Shown piece after piece: positions 37,741 through 50,530 of a stretch of 64,000 nt of DNA. The DNA is from Serinus canaria (taxonomy: Eukaryota > Chordata > Aves > Passeriformes > Fringillidae). How positions within the stretch are numbered: position 1 is the first letter of the stretch; the number at the start of each line of letters is the position of its first letter. The notes under the pieces are model-generated. The model worked only from the letters and a program-made list of their open reading frames with translations, had not been told where the DNA came from and made no database searches. The position numbers were made by a program, and so were the translations under genes. The stretch lies in the NCBI RefSeq assembly GCF_022539315.1, contig NC_066313.1:8683764-8747763 (forward strand), given 5' to 3'.

Positions 37741-40700
37741 GCCAGAAGTGTTTCTCAGAACTGAACAATGAGTTTTTTCAGGAGACAGTAAATGTGCATG
37801 TTTCACAATGGGTAGCTGCCTTCTGTTACCATGTGCATTTTTCTTCCTTCTAGTCTTTCATCTCACATCTGTACCAAGTGGGGGGAAAAAAATAAAAGGT
37901 AGACAAGATCCTGATTGTTGCATTTTTTGTGTCTTAAGCTTCCCCCTTTTTCATCTTGCTCACAAACAGAACACCACTGAGAGGATCTGTTTCCTTCCCA
38001 TTTCTTCTTCACAGATAAAGTAATGTTTGCCCTCCTCTCTAGAGCAAGGTAGACCACTTCACAGCAGCTTTAACCTCCAGCACATGAAAGATGCTTTTTT
38101 TTCTTGCCAGGATGTCAGCCCAGGGAGATAGTGTTTACATTGTGCAGTAATATGGCTTGTATAAGTCAAATGTGCTGACTGACCATTTAATTGTGCAGAT
38201 GGCTTCTTTGCTTTGCTTTGTTTCTATTTGGTTTGTTTAAAATTGTTTGTAAAAGGCTGTTAATGGAACTAATGGGAATGAATTATAATCCTTGCCCTGC
38301 TCTCTCCCCTCTCCTTCCCCGACAAAGGAAAAAAAAGAAGGAGCAGTTTTGTACATTGAATGCCAGTTGATTATTTCTAGAAAGTAGGTTACAGTATTAT
38401 AATTGGGGTTGTATGGAAATGTAGTGTTATGCACGTAATAATCATCAACATCTCAAAGCTTTATATCTTTTAGTTTATTATTTCATTCTAACATTCCACA
38501 TTTAGTAGCGAAAAATACTTTCTTTATAATGTGGACAAAAATTCCATCATTGCTATACATCATCTAGAGCAAAATTCAACTTTCATGTTTTGGAGGGAAG
38601 GATGTAATTGGATTTTAGAGAAGACAAAATCTTTAAGTGGCAGAGTTCTGACCTAGATCGTAGTTTCTCCTTCTGAAACAATAGATAGCAGAACTGTCTT
38701 CCTGCCAGACACCACCCAGAGTGTGCATGTGCCTCAACTGAAGTAAAATGACTGACTGTGAGGACAAACTTGTCAAGTTTGTTTTGTTCCCCTGGCTTTT
38801 TTTGTATAGCTTACATGAAGAAACCAGTGTTCTCTTGTTTCCTTTGAGCTGTATGGAAAATCTTGTTATAAAGCACAGGTGACTCTCCTAGTACCTTCAG
38901 GAATACTCTATGTATTGCAAATTACTCTGTTATTAATGCAGTGTTCTGAAACCTTGGCACCCCTTTACCCCCTCCTCAGATTGGCCATGCATAGATTCAT
39001 AAATGGATGAATCCTTGCAGCTTCATTTTTACCTAGGACTCAGTCTAGGTCTGTAAGATAGGGAATTAGAGATGCTTGCAGGAACACACAGCTGTATCAA
39101 AGAGTTTGTCAATACTAACCTTCTTTTAATGATCATTCATTTTGAATTCCACATTCAAATTGATGCTTGCATCTTGTTTCCATGACTACAATTGCAGGTC
39201 TCTGAGATTGGAAAATTTGATGCCTACTTGTGACAGCAATTCATGTACTGGAAATATGTAGATAGGTGTAAATTAATATCAGTTTGGAGCCTCCTTTGTG
39301 CAAAGACTGGAACAGACCATCATGACAACCCAGGATATACGTAGCAGGCACAGTGCTAGAAGACAGTGTGAGGATATGTAGCTCTGTGCTGTATTAATAT
39401 ACTGAAGGAGTCTTATCTAGTCTTGGCTGATTTGGTTAGGCAGGCAAACTCCCTCATCCTGCTCACCCCAGGGAAAACAGATGCCAATGCAGAGGAAGAG
39501 CTTTAATAATAGCAGTAGATTTGCCATCTGTCACCTTGCTGGACAAATAATCAAGGATTAAAGATTTAACGCCTGAGAGGGATTTTTTTTTTTTTTTTAT
39601 TTCTGTTCTGGATTTTGTATGTAAATCCCTATGAACACTATAGTGGAGTTTATTGTACTTACATTTTCCTATGGAGACCAACACTCAACAGTGTTCTGAA
39701 ATCTCACCTTTAGTAAGCAGCTTTGGAGCACATGTAGTTAGCAAGGAGTGCATCGTGGTAGAGGTTTTGTTTGATTCTTTTGCAACTAGATTTGGCCCCT
39801 TTTCATTATTTCCCTGGAAGGAGAAGAAGAAGCAAATTGAGTGCTCATTACTATGGGCTGCTGCAGACCTTGAGATCTGGAAGCACTGAAATCATGGAGT
39901 TTGTTACTCATAGGAGTTAAGTGCAAAGGTAAACCTACAAATAAAAACCAAACACCTCTTCCTGCTCTAGTTTTGTCTGACCTCCTTGAGTGATAATTTT
40001 TAGAAGTTTCAACTTGCTGAAGGGTTAGACAATACAATTTGAATGTGGGTATAAAAGATGGTTCTTGATTTTGGGAGGGGCACTTGCTGTGCTATCATTT
40101 ATTAGCACTGCAAGGATCAGTTGCTGTAGTTCAGTAATTTCAATTGCTAAACAGAAAAGGAAAATGGGAAGAAGCTACACACTGTGTGTGCTGTACATGA
40201 GACCATGCAAAGTACAGGTAATGTCAGAGAATAATAGATGGGTAAAGAGAAAACAGCCAGGGAGAATACAAGCTAATAATGAAAGAAGTAAATGGTACGA
40301 GACGATGTCAGGCCATCAGCAGCCCAGCAATTTTTGAGTTCTGTGTAATAAAAGCACTTTGTGACTTTGAGCATATTGTGGAAAGCATTACTTTTACAGG
40401 GGTGCTATTTAGAAATCACAGAGTTAAGTTGTCTGTGGGGAAAAATAGAGTCAAGGAACTGTTGATTAAGCAGAGGACAGATGGAGGGGTAAGATGTTAA
40501 GGGGCCTCAAAAGCTATCATAGAGAATAACACTTGAGCTGTTGTCATAATAAAATTGCAAAAATGACACATGCACCCTTCAATTTGGGTGACTAAATTCA
40601 AGAGGGGATAAAGAGGGAGAGTCTAGATTATCTGACTCCGATTGTGAAACAGGTTGTAGGACAGGTTTCAGTCTCAAAGACTGATGAGGTTGAAATTGTC

Positions 40701-42173
40701 ATTTTTTATCTTCAGTCTCAGCTAAGGAGTACATTGCTTTTCTGTGCCAGAGCCCTGATGATATCCCATTGACTTATGATGATGATGATACGCTGACAAC
40801 ATTTAACTAAATTAGTGTGAAAACCTCAGGATCAATTTTCCTATCATGTTCCATGTCTTTATAACATGAAAACATCCAAGTCATCTCTATAACTTTCTCA
40901 GTTATTTTGGAGACATTGAGCATGGAGAAAATGTCACAGAAGTGTAAGGAAGTTTCATGTGTATAGAGTGGGAATGGTGTCCTTCTAACTGCAAGAAAAC
41001 ACATTGGTTAGCAGTGCTTACAGTTTTGACATTATGCTTTTCCCAAGAGAGACAAGCCTAGGAAATCCTTGCAGTTGCCTCAGGGGCCCTGGGGAGAGCA
41101 GAGTTTCTTGTGTAGCCTCCAGCCTTCTCATAAGCCTGACCCTTCAGTCAATGACTGTTCTCACCCAGCCAGGAGCTTAGACTGTTTCTGATGCACACAT
41201 GATAGAATGCATTTTATTTTTATTTGTTTATTCATTTTTCACTTTGGCTCTGGAATATCAAAATATCTTCAGAGAGAGGCATTGAGTGATGTGACCAAAT
41301 GTGATGGGACCAAACCCACACTTTCTTCAAATCTAGGTTGATACCCTGTAGTCTAATACATGAGCTAAAAATGACTGTCACATGTACAGTAAGGGTTGGC
41401 AGATAAGGTGGGAAGGAACTGCAGAAAGGGTTTTGCTTTTCCAAACAGTGTGAAAGACAAACTATACCCATTAGAGTCCTGATCATATTACCTAATCAGT
41501 CCTGTGACATTTCAGTGCTTCAGCAGTTCAGTCTGTCCCATTCTTTGTTTGTGCAACAAAACTTTTTAATAAATGAGTGTTTTGGCGTAGGTGAAGCTAT
41601 TGGATTTGCTATTACACTATTGAAGTGAAAATTAACAGCACACATGCAATGTTCACTTCTCCTTCTGTACTGTGAAATTTATTCCCCCAGAAATTGATAC
41701 CCTCACAGAGGACATCATCCCTCTTGCTCTTATGACAAACAGACTCTTCCTTTGCTTTCTCTTTATTATTTGCAAAGAGATTTATATCTTCTTAAAATTG
41801 ATGGTAGATGAAGTGGACCAATATTTTCAGTTGTGACATTTCACCAAGAGATGAATGTATTGTAATTACAGGCTCAATTTGACTTAGATAAAGAGAGTAC
41901 AAAAACCACCTATTGTAACTGTTGTTGCCCTCTCTTGATTTTATCAAATAGCTTTGAGAATATTTAGTTCACAGGTTTGTAGCTGATTGTAAATTTGTCA
42001 GCATATTTCTGTTTCCATTAGAAAAAGCCAGGATTCTATTTGTTTATAATATATATAGGTGTATGTCTTTAAAAACTGGGATTACAGACCTCAGCTGAGA
42101 TGTTTGTTGAGAGGACAAGTGGAGTCCTCTGGAGCTAGTAGCCTCATTTTGCTTAGAATGTTTAATTTTTTTC
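37741..42173. other. AT-rich non-coding DNA, no gene recognised
   Basis: No gene or recognisable transposon was found. A 16-base poly-T run lies at 39583-39598 and a (GAT)n-like run at about 40777-40790. Overlapping frames around 39653-40500 are short, share no domain and look fortuitous. Confidence 0.6.
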
Positions 42174-42191
42174 TTTTTTTTTTTTTTTTTT
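42174..42191. repeat. Poly-T tract (18)
   Basis: A run of 18 T preceded by a further T-rich stretch. It ends 34 bases before the inverted-repeat element at 42226 and is probably unrelated to it. Confidence 0.9.
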
Positions 42192-42225
42192 AATTACTGG
42201 GCTTTGAATTTACTGTGTGCAGAAG

Positions 42226-42418
42226 AATTAAGGAGTGGGATTTTCAAAAGACTCAGCAGTGGCCTCATCTGTACTCAGTGAAGTTAGTGATAAAATACTC
42301 AAAGCTGGATTTTATAGGATTAAGCCGATTTACACCATCTGTGAATCTGGCCCCCATTAACTTCAGTGGTAGCAGATTTAACCAACATTGAGAGCTTTTG
42401 AAAACCCCATCCTAATTT
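42226..42418. mobile_element. Ancient MITE-like element with terminal inverted repeats
   Basis: The left end 42226-42250 (core GGGATTTTCAAAAG at 42237-42250) and the right end 42395-42418 (core CTTTTGAAAACCCC) are inverted copies at most positions. Outward extensions (AATTAAGGA on the left, TCCTAATTT on the right) also match inversely. The interior carries words such as CTCAGCAGTGGCC, GATTTACACCA, GAATCTGGCCCCCATTAACT and TTCAGTGG. I remember these from an old non-autonomous repeat found in turtles, crocodilians and birds. There is no transposase frame, so it would have moved with an enzyme supplied elsewhere. The exact family and target-site duplication are unclear. Confidence 0.75.
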
Positions 42419-45400
42419 GGTAGTAAATACTCTGACTGTATAAACAGTAGATGTCAAAGATGAGTTAAAAACAAGGCATTAGTCTCGGTTCCCCCTGTCC
42501 TTTGTAATTGTACCTTCTTTTCTATCTGAGTTCTGACATATCATGTACCTGATGATGTGTAGAATTTTTAAAATTGTCTTGATATTCTTTAATATTCCTA
42601 AATAATGTAGCCTTACTATATCCAGTCACTAACATTGTCAAATCAAGCAGGTTTACAAGCAGGTTTTGTGTGTATAGTCAAGTACATAAAGGATAGATAT
42701 TTGGGGTTGTAGTGAATGTTGGTACAGCAAAATTTCTTTCTGACAAAACAAGTTTAATGTTTGGATGTTTTATTTTTATTACAGCAGTAGTTAGGATCAC
42801 TGAACCACATAAAGCAATCTTGCTGTCTTTGTCTATACATATATTTTTATATATCTGTTAGACATTGCTCAGGTATTTTTAGCTATTGTCTGTGTCTGTT
42901 TGTCTTTATCGCTCTACTTCAGCTGAATAAGAGAATAAATGTTGCAGCAAGACTGAAATGAGAAAAAATTGTGTGAAATCAACTTTGCCTTTTGGAATCA
43001 TCCTAACTGGTTTATCTGAGAACTAGGATAAAAAGCTAAATGCTTAATTTCATTGTACTGATATAGAAATATACAATAAACAAGTTGTCAAGTACTGTAG
43101 TTGTTGCCTATTTCAGCCTTTGTACTCTAATGTTTTGGGATTGGGGTGGTGTGAAGTACGTTTTTTGGGTCACTTCGTACCTTTTGTATATTCTCTATTA
43201 TAGCAGGGAGGGATTTCCCACAAGTTTAAAGCATTGTCACTACTAAATCTTTCTATTTGAGACAGACCAGAAGCAAAAAGGGCATTTCAGCTTGATAATG
43301 CAATTTCATAAGGTCATATTCCCATACCCAGGTTTAGAATTTATCTTGAGATATTTAGCATTGTGCAGTTAAAGTTGTTGCCCGCAGGATCATGGAAAGT
43401 GCCATGGTCACTTGGATCCAGGTTGTTTGCTCCATAAAAAAGAAAGTGTCTTGCTACAGACAGCCTTCAGCAGGCACAGGGCATAAACAAAGCCTCCATC
43501 AACACTTCAATTCTCAAAGTGGTAATTGAGGTTTTAGCAACAAGACTCTGCTTGACTGTAACCAGAGTCAAATAACTAAAACTGGTTTCAGCTCTTTGAA
43601 CACTTACTCATTAAGGGACTTGCTAAATGAGCCCTGTGTTTGCTCAAATGAGTAGCACAGATCTTTTTGCACCTTGAGCAAATTCACTTCTTTTGGCTAC
43701 TTACTGTAGCTCTACATTAATCCTGATTTTTTTTCAGCAAAGCCTTATCAGGCATGGTAAAATTGAAAGTTCTTGAAACAGGCTTTTTTTGGATACTCTA
43801 TCACTAAGATATGAAGTCATTTTACTTCTTTAATCTAACTTCATTGTATTTTTTAATAATAGAAATTTCCAAGTCATGGATGTGGTAGAGATAGTGCATG
43901 TTTAAAAGTAATTTAAAAGTTAACTAAAATGTAGCACAAGATCCTGATATGATTTTTTTCCGTGTAGACAGAAAAGAGAAAAAGGCAATCACTGATACTC
44001 CTGACATATTTTTAAACTGATAGTTTTTCATGGGCTGTAAAGCAGTGGTTTAGTTCAACAATTGAATGAAACAGTATCTGTGATCTTAAGAGGATATTAG
44101 TATTAGAAGTATTGAACTTGACTGAATTAGTTTTTTTCCTATTCTTATTTTCTGCTATTGATATAAATTGCTTAATTATGGTTAAAATGAAATCTAGGTT
44201 AAGAAAAAAGAAACCCTTGAATAGTATCTGGATTATGGGGCACAGTACAGCAATGGTTATATTGAATGGCCTTAAAATAATCTGTATTCTCATGGAGAGG
44301 GTAGAATTATCCTTGTAGGCACAGTGCTGAAGCCATGAGACTGTTACTTTCAAGACATAAAGTGGGATCTCTGATGTTTTATGCTGTGAATTTGACAGGC
44401 TTATTTGATTCATGGGTAGTTTATGGATATCTCTACACAGTCTTTTGGAAGGACAGAACCTGACATGCTAGAAACCAAGGAATACTTCTACTCAAATCTT
44501 TTGTTTAATTATTTCTTAATTATTTTCTGAAAAAATGTAGCCATCTCAATGAGTCTTGTTGCTTTAAATTTTGAATATAAGCAAGGTTTTAGTCAACAGG
44601 CTTTTGTTGTTAGGCTTTGGAAGGGATCTGAAATTGCACTTCGTAGCAGAAAATGCCCTTTTGAGGTCCAGTAACTGGTGCTGAGTGTGTCAAACTAGTA
44701 AGACAAAACATTCTTCTTTGGCAAACAACCCCAACAAACATGGCAATTGGCCATCCTAATTTATTGCTTTTAATTAAGAGAAATGGAAAACTGGGCTAGG
44801 TAGATGTGAACTGTTGTATGTATAATTGCATTGAAAGGGACTCATGGCTTCCTTGTTGTCCAAACCTTTTCTCATTTCATGTGCTCACTGAAACCTGGTA
44901 CAGCACAATAACATAAAGTAGTTAATCCATTAACCCCAAACGTTCTTACTATTCTGTTGGGGTTTTTTTGAAATGTCAGTAATATCTTATGTTTATTTAA
45001 TTTTGCCTTGTATTTTCTCTAGACTCTTTTTTACTCTGAATGGAGCTGTGCTTCTGACAGCAACAGAGAAAGGGGTTAGGAAGAGGGGTGAGTCAGAGGT
45101 GTTTTGTGTCTCTGCTGGTTGCTGTAGGGAAGCATCATGGAAAACTTTCCAACATTAGAGTTGCGCACTGGAGTGCTCTGTCCTGGTATCCAGAGTTCTG
45201 CTGTTAAAACCCCAAATCTACAGCCAGTCACAGGCAAAAAATACTGTTTGAAGAGGAAAAACAAATTCTGATGGTTGTTTACTGATTCTTTCCCACCGTG
45301 TGGATAGGTGGACCTGTGACCCCACTTAAATACTGTGTATTGTGATGCCCAAGTGAGCCATGGGCTGTTGTGATGGATTGTATGTACATGCTGATTTCTG

Positions 45401-45420
45401 AGTCAACCACTGCTAAAAGC
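42419..45420. other. AT-rich non-coding DNA, no gene recognised
   Basis: The 133-codon minus-strand frame at 44012-44413 has no domain and its hydrophobic stretches come from AT-rich codons. No repeats beyond short simple ones were seen. Confidence 0.6.
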
Positions 45421-45760
45421 TCTAATTGCTCTCTTCTTGCTGGAAACACTGATTTAGAATTTTCTGGCTCTCGCTGCTCATTTTCACAGAACTTGTAAAA
45501 GCATAATTATCGTGGAGACCATGGCTTGATGTTAAATTTGGTTTAAAAGTGACTGTATTCCACAAAGTTATTAGGAGGAGACAGGTAAGCAGACGGATGG
45601 GCAATCTATCCATATAAACCTTGCTGCTTTAGGAACGCTCCTTCTGTTTGAAAGCATCGCTCACACAACACCAAGTCTTTGAAATCTCATTATGTCCTGC
45701 AGCTATAATAGGTAGGAACTGTGTAGGAACTTGTTCTTACAGACAGCATCGTGTAGGGTG
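45421..45760. promoter_or_regulatory. Possible regulatory element
   Basis: Complex sequence without simple repeats, with TAATTA at 45504-45509 followed at once by TCG, and several isolated CpGs (about 45473, 45511, 45594, 45635, 45659). It resembles other candidate elements in this window. The role is inferred from texture only. Confidence 0.2.
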
Positions 45761-46631
45761 GGAATATCCCCTGCAGTAATGGCAATATTTTAAGTCTTCA
45801 TTATGGAAAGTTCTCCCTTGTATATGTTTTTGGAGTGCCTTTACATTGAAGTGTTTTGGAGTTTTGCATTAAACAGAATCACACAGTTTGTTTCCCATAG
45901 CCCCTTACTGAAAGGATGATGTAGCAGTATCATATTTGACCTAGTTAGTCTTATGAATTCCTTTTTATCATATATTAGCAATAAATAGGAAAATGCCCAG
46001 TGAAAACTTGTTTAGATGAAAAGGGGCCTCATAGGAACAGTCCTATGTTTGGAAAAAAAATCACTCCTTCAGGTAACTTTGACTCTAACCATTGACATCA
46101 ATATTGTTCATTTAGGCATGTTTGCCTAGACCTGTGTTTTTCCATCATCATATTACTGATATTTTAGGACTTTTTATTCACTCTCACACCCATACGTGCA
46201 CATGCAAATCTGAAATGGAAAGATTTATCATCAGCCATAATGACTTCTAATATGAAGAAAGTCTTTGGAATTCTCATCCCTGTCAGGTCTGCTGCATTAC
46301 GTATCTCTCTGCATGAAACTTGTTAAACCTTTCAGTATAGTGATTTTTCAAACTGTTGTGAAACATCTGAAATTAGCATTTAACATCTGTTAACTTGCTG
46401 ATATATCTTCAGGTTCATCCAGAATAAATTACGAGATAAGTAAAAATAAAAAAGAAATCAGTCTCCTGTCTCCAGAAACTGTCACGACAGATAAAACTGA
46501 GTTTACTTGGAGTCATTGCAAAGCATTATGGGATGCTGTTCATGGAAGTTGAGACTGACTCTATCAGTGACTTGTTTATGAAAAATACATGTCTATAGTT
46601 TTTTTTTGTTTGTGATTCAAAGTAAATATGA

Positions 46632-46904
46632 AAACCACTTAAAGAAAATATAACAGAAGCCACATTTTCTGCATTAAAGTTCCAAGGTTTAATTCATTCT
46701 GTGGCAGCATTTTTGGATCATTCTTCTAATCCATACCTCCAAAAATACTTAGCCTCAAGGGGTCATTCTGACAGAAAGGTTGAACTTGAAGAATCAAAAT
46801 TAAGCAAATCAAAAGCAGAAGTTTTGACACCTGAGGATGTCATCCAAAATAAGCCTGGTTATACAGTAATTTTGCTCTTCACATTTAGCATGCTAGTTGG
46901 ATGA
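46632..46904 (+). CDS. Candidate exon or retrocopy fragment, unknown product
   Basis: This is the open stretch after an in-frame TGA at 46629-46631, up to the TGA at 46902-46904. There is no ATG at its head, so it would have to be an internal exon or a fragment. Its translation looks more protein-like than other frames here: a hydrophobic, helix-like part (about 46668-46720), then a Lys/Glu/Ser-rich polar part (about 46779-46830), then a Pro-Glu-Asp turn, then a hydrophobic end. A possible splice acceptor AG lies at 46655-46656, although its pyrimidine tract is poor. A possible donor GT lies at 46866-46867, which would give a 209-bp exon (46657-46865) ending on a codon boundary and leave the hydrophobic end in the intron. 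I do not recognise the family. Alternatives are a processed-pseudogene piece or chance. No flanking exon was found. Confidence 0.3.
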   Translation, partial: KPLKENITEATFSALKFQGLIHSVAAFLDHSSNPYLQKYLASRGHSDRKVELEESKLSKSKAEVLTPEDVIQNKPGYTVILLFTFSMLVG

Positions 46905-49690
46905 GGCATGCTTTGTAATAAGATGCAGGAGGTATAAGATAACTTGTCTCCTACCCTTCCCATCAAGTCTGCTCCCAAATCTCACAACAGATAACTGTGT
47001 CCAAGTAAAACTCTCCAGCAGTGTTTAACAAACTGAAACATCCCTGATATATTACTGAGTTGCAGGAATGGAATTTTTGCATCAACAAGAGCTTATCATG
47101 TCTCCCTTTCGGTCTTACCCATTCTTTAGAGCACCGTTGCTTCTTTTCCTCTAAAGACTCATCAAGACTTGTAAGTTATCCTTTTCTGCTCTCGTTTTAA
47201 CTCTATATTTTATATATTAACTCTGAAATCTTTTCTGAAGTGTAATGGCAAAGCTCAATTTCCAGCTAGAACTCTGCCAGACTAATTGACTAAAGTGTTC
47301 AAGGTGTTTCAGGATACAACCGGAGTTTATGCATTTATGGTAAAGTTGGATGAAACATGGATATATGTACTAAATTCTTTACTTGTGAGAACAGTATTGG
47401 AGCAAGAGATGAAAAGGACTATTGCTTTTACAAAGCTGATGGAATTTTCCTAGTTTTGTTGATTTACTTTCTGCTATTCTTTATGAAATATTACTCTTCA
47501 AATTTGGTTTTTTTTGGTTAGTACGTTCCTAAATACATTGGAGCATATCTAAATAGTATGAATAATATCATAGCTGGTAAACATTCCCACCTGCTGAAGT
47601 GAGAATTTGGGGAGAATTTGTGATTAGTGGGCCATTTACACTGTTCATTAACATCTATGTAGGAAAATATCTCCAAAAACAGAGATTGGTAAATTTCTCC
47701 CATTTTCTTCTCCATTTCCTCCCTTGCCTACTTCTGACATTGTTCTGTCTGTGATCTGGGTTCTGCAGGGCTGTCCCACAGCTCTTCTGCATGTCATGAT
47801 CTCTGAAAAGGACACCTGCTGATATCCAAGCCTATTTGAGGCAGTGGGGCAGTAAAGAGAAGTTTTGTTCCTAAATCTCTTGAAACACAAATAACTTCTT
47901 GTTATGCCCAGACAGATTCAGGTTTTTAGACCAGAAAAGTAGTGGGAGTGAGATGGAATTTTCAGGGAGCTGGGTTTGCTCAGCAGAACTTGTCATGTAA
48001 GTAACTTGTCATATGAGTGGAAACTAAGCACATCTCACTGTCTCCTGTTGTTTTCTTTTTTTCTTCCCAAAAAGTAGTTAAACCAAATTCCTTTTTTTAT
48101 TTCAATTAATTCTTTCTATTGCACCTGAATTCCTAATAAATACTTAAGCTTTCACAGCAGGGAATATCCTTAATGCAATTTTAAGATATATCTATCACTG
48201 CACTGTTCCAAAATGTTTAATTTGATTGCCTGGGTAAATGGAAATACTGGAGATTAATACAGCATTAAAAATACAGTGAAATGTGCATTTCTCAGTCGGT
48301 TAAATACAGGCAACTTGGAATTCTTAAGCTGGTACAATTAATCAGTTAGACATACTGCCTCTGTAATACTCAGCTCATGTAATTTCCCAGTAGGATTTTT
48401 ATGTAAAAAAAATTATTGCTTTATAATTTAACACTAAGTGCTCCCTGTAGAAAAATTAGAGTGCTGCCTTGTAAGGTAAACAATATAGATTACTGGTGTA
48501 TAGGGTTAGTTCAGTCTTCTTTGTTTTTCTGCCATATTCATAAAACTGATTGTGAAGTACGTGACACTGAATCACTTCTTTTTAAGTCAGTGAGCAAAAT
48601 TTTCCAAAGAGGAACAATATTTTCTCAGGGAGCTTTTACTTCTGTTTACTAGAACCTGTCCACACAAAGTCATTGCTTAATATGCAATGAAATGTGTCTC
48701 TTTCAGTTCTTCAGACAGGCAAAATCCTAGAAATGCTTTCCAAACTACCAAATTAAAGAATGTAGATTTTAGTGACATGTAGTTCCATTTTCCTATTGTA
48801 GTTAAAAAAAGGATAGCCTTTCATAAAGAAATAAAACATTATACAACCTGTTTAACTGTTTTGTATTTTACTGCAGCAACAAAAACCATAACCCAAACTT
48901 TTGACATTCTCCCTATTACTGATTTTATTGTATTCTTTTCCATTCCCATTAATCTGTTTGTATGCCCACTTCAGTAAATAGTCTACCTAAACACACTGTA
49001 AGTAGAACTGCAAAGCGGATGAATGACCTCATTTTTAATCCTCATTACAGTATCATTTCTTTTATTGGAGATGATTTTTGACCTTGATTTTTTATTTTGT
49101 AACCACATATTTAAAACCTTCTGGCCTGGGAAATATTTAAAATACATTTTGCTTTATTAATTTATCATAGTGACAAGAAAAAGATGTGTGTACCTTGAAC
49201 CTTTTGGGTCACTATAGAACTATGTTCCTGGAAATGAAATACTGTAATTAGAATTCCTTGGAGGCAATGTTTTCTTTTTAACTTGATGTTACAAGAGAAG
49301 GACTTCAAAGACTTTGTGACTTCAGCTGATAGTGGAGCAACTCCCTAAGGCGATCTCAGTTAGACAGCTCAGGGATGGCTATTCAGTGGTAGATAAGGGA
49401 GTCTGTGAAGTTAATGAGTAATTCTACCATTTTTAAATGCATTGCATTTTTATTTATTGTTGAAAATTACAGTTTTGACATCTTAGTTAAAAGCTGGGTA
49501 GGAATAGGGAAATGGTGCTGGTAAGGTAAGACTGATCAGCGGTGATGGTATCATAGCACTGGCAAGTAAGCATTTTAAAAGAAAATGCTTTTCCTTCCAA
49601 AGGCTCACAGAGGAGAGAGAAACTTGTAAGATCATCCCATCACCAGTGCAGTTACTTCCCAAAGGAGAGTAATTAAATTGATGTTTAAAT
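46905..49690. other. AT-rich non-coding DNA, no gene recognised
   Basis: No partner exon for the candidate at 46.6-46.9 kb could be identified here, and no poly-A signal and tail typical of a retrocopy follow it closely. Frames are short (up to about 80 codons). Confidence 0.55.
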
Positions 49691-50530
49691 TACTTAAACA
49701 TCAGTGCATCTTTCACATCACTGGAGCAGATTTCCACAGGCTGAGTGCACATGGTGTGAGAGCTCCTCTGCCCTGCCCGCAGGAGTGGGATGCTCTGCAC
49801 AGCCCTGGGTCCCGTGGGTCTATGTGCTTGTGAGGGGCTGCTGGTGCTGGGGACACTTTGGCAGGGCCAGCCAGGGCTGGGGACAGTGTTGGCACAGGAA
49901 TTGTTGATAAGCTGGTGACTGCAGCCAAGCTTTCACTGCTGGCATGTCCACACAGCCTGGGCCAGGGCTGAGGACTTGCACATGTGGTCAGCCCTAAACC
50001 TTCCTCATTCTCTTTGTGATCCTTGTGTCTGGACAGCAGATTCCCTTTCTCTGTGCCCCACCAGTGGATATTTCAGAGATTGGTATGTAATAATCAGAGG
50101 CCAGAGATGGAAAGCAGCAGGGAAAAATAAACAGGCAAATGCTGGATGGATAGGATGAGAAGGAAGGCTTTTGCAGTGCCTCAGACAGAGATGAGCTTCA
50201 GGGGCTGGTGAGCAGCATGGGAAGTTAACCTGGGAGAACAGGTTATCCTGAGCTGTTTGTTTCTGGACTGCTGCTGATGACATGGGCAATGTCTCCTGCC
50301 TTTTCCTGTGAGACTGGCATTGCTTATCCTGGCTCCACATCCTTGTGACAGCTGAATAGGGATGAGCTGCCAGCTGCCAGCCTGGTGCCAGCCCGCAGGC
50401 TGTCAGGGGACAGGAGTGGAGGGAGGGCAGGGTGCTGTAACCCTTGGGCAGAGCTGAGTCAGCCCAGCCAGGATCCCCTCCAGCCTTGAGGCCTCTGGGG
50501 GCTCCCTGAGCCACAGCCAGCCTTTAATAA
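49691..50530. other. GC-richer patch, unidentified
   Basis: This is clearly richer in G+C than its surroundings, but with few CpGs, so not a CpG island. Words built on GGGGACA, CAGCCAGG and CCAGGGCTG recur in part (for example about 49848-49882). The longest open frame in the window, 169 codons on the minus strand (50005-50514), lies here. It begins at GTG rather than ATG, has no recognisable domain and is probably a result of lower stop-codon frequency. The patch may be an old GC-rich repeat or an unannotated exon-bearing segment. Confidence 0.4.

Noticed and set aside
44012..44413. 133-codon minus-strand frame with hydrophobic stretches
   Set aside because: Hydrophobicity follows from AT-rich codons; no domain, and composition is like the surrounding non-coding DNA.
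50005..50514. 169-codon minus-strand open frame as a gene
   Set aside because: It starts at GTG, lies in a GC-rich patch where stop codons are rarer, and shows no domain, signal peptide or splice-like context.
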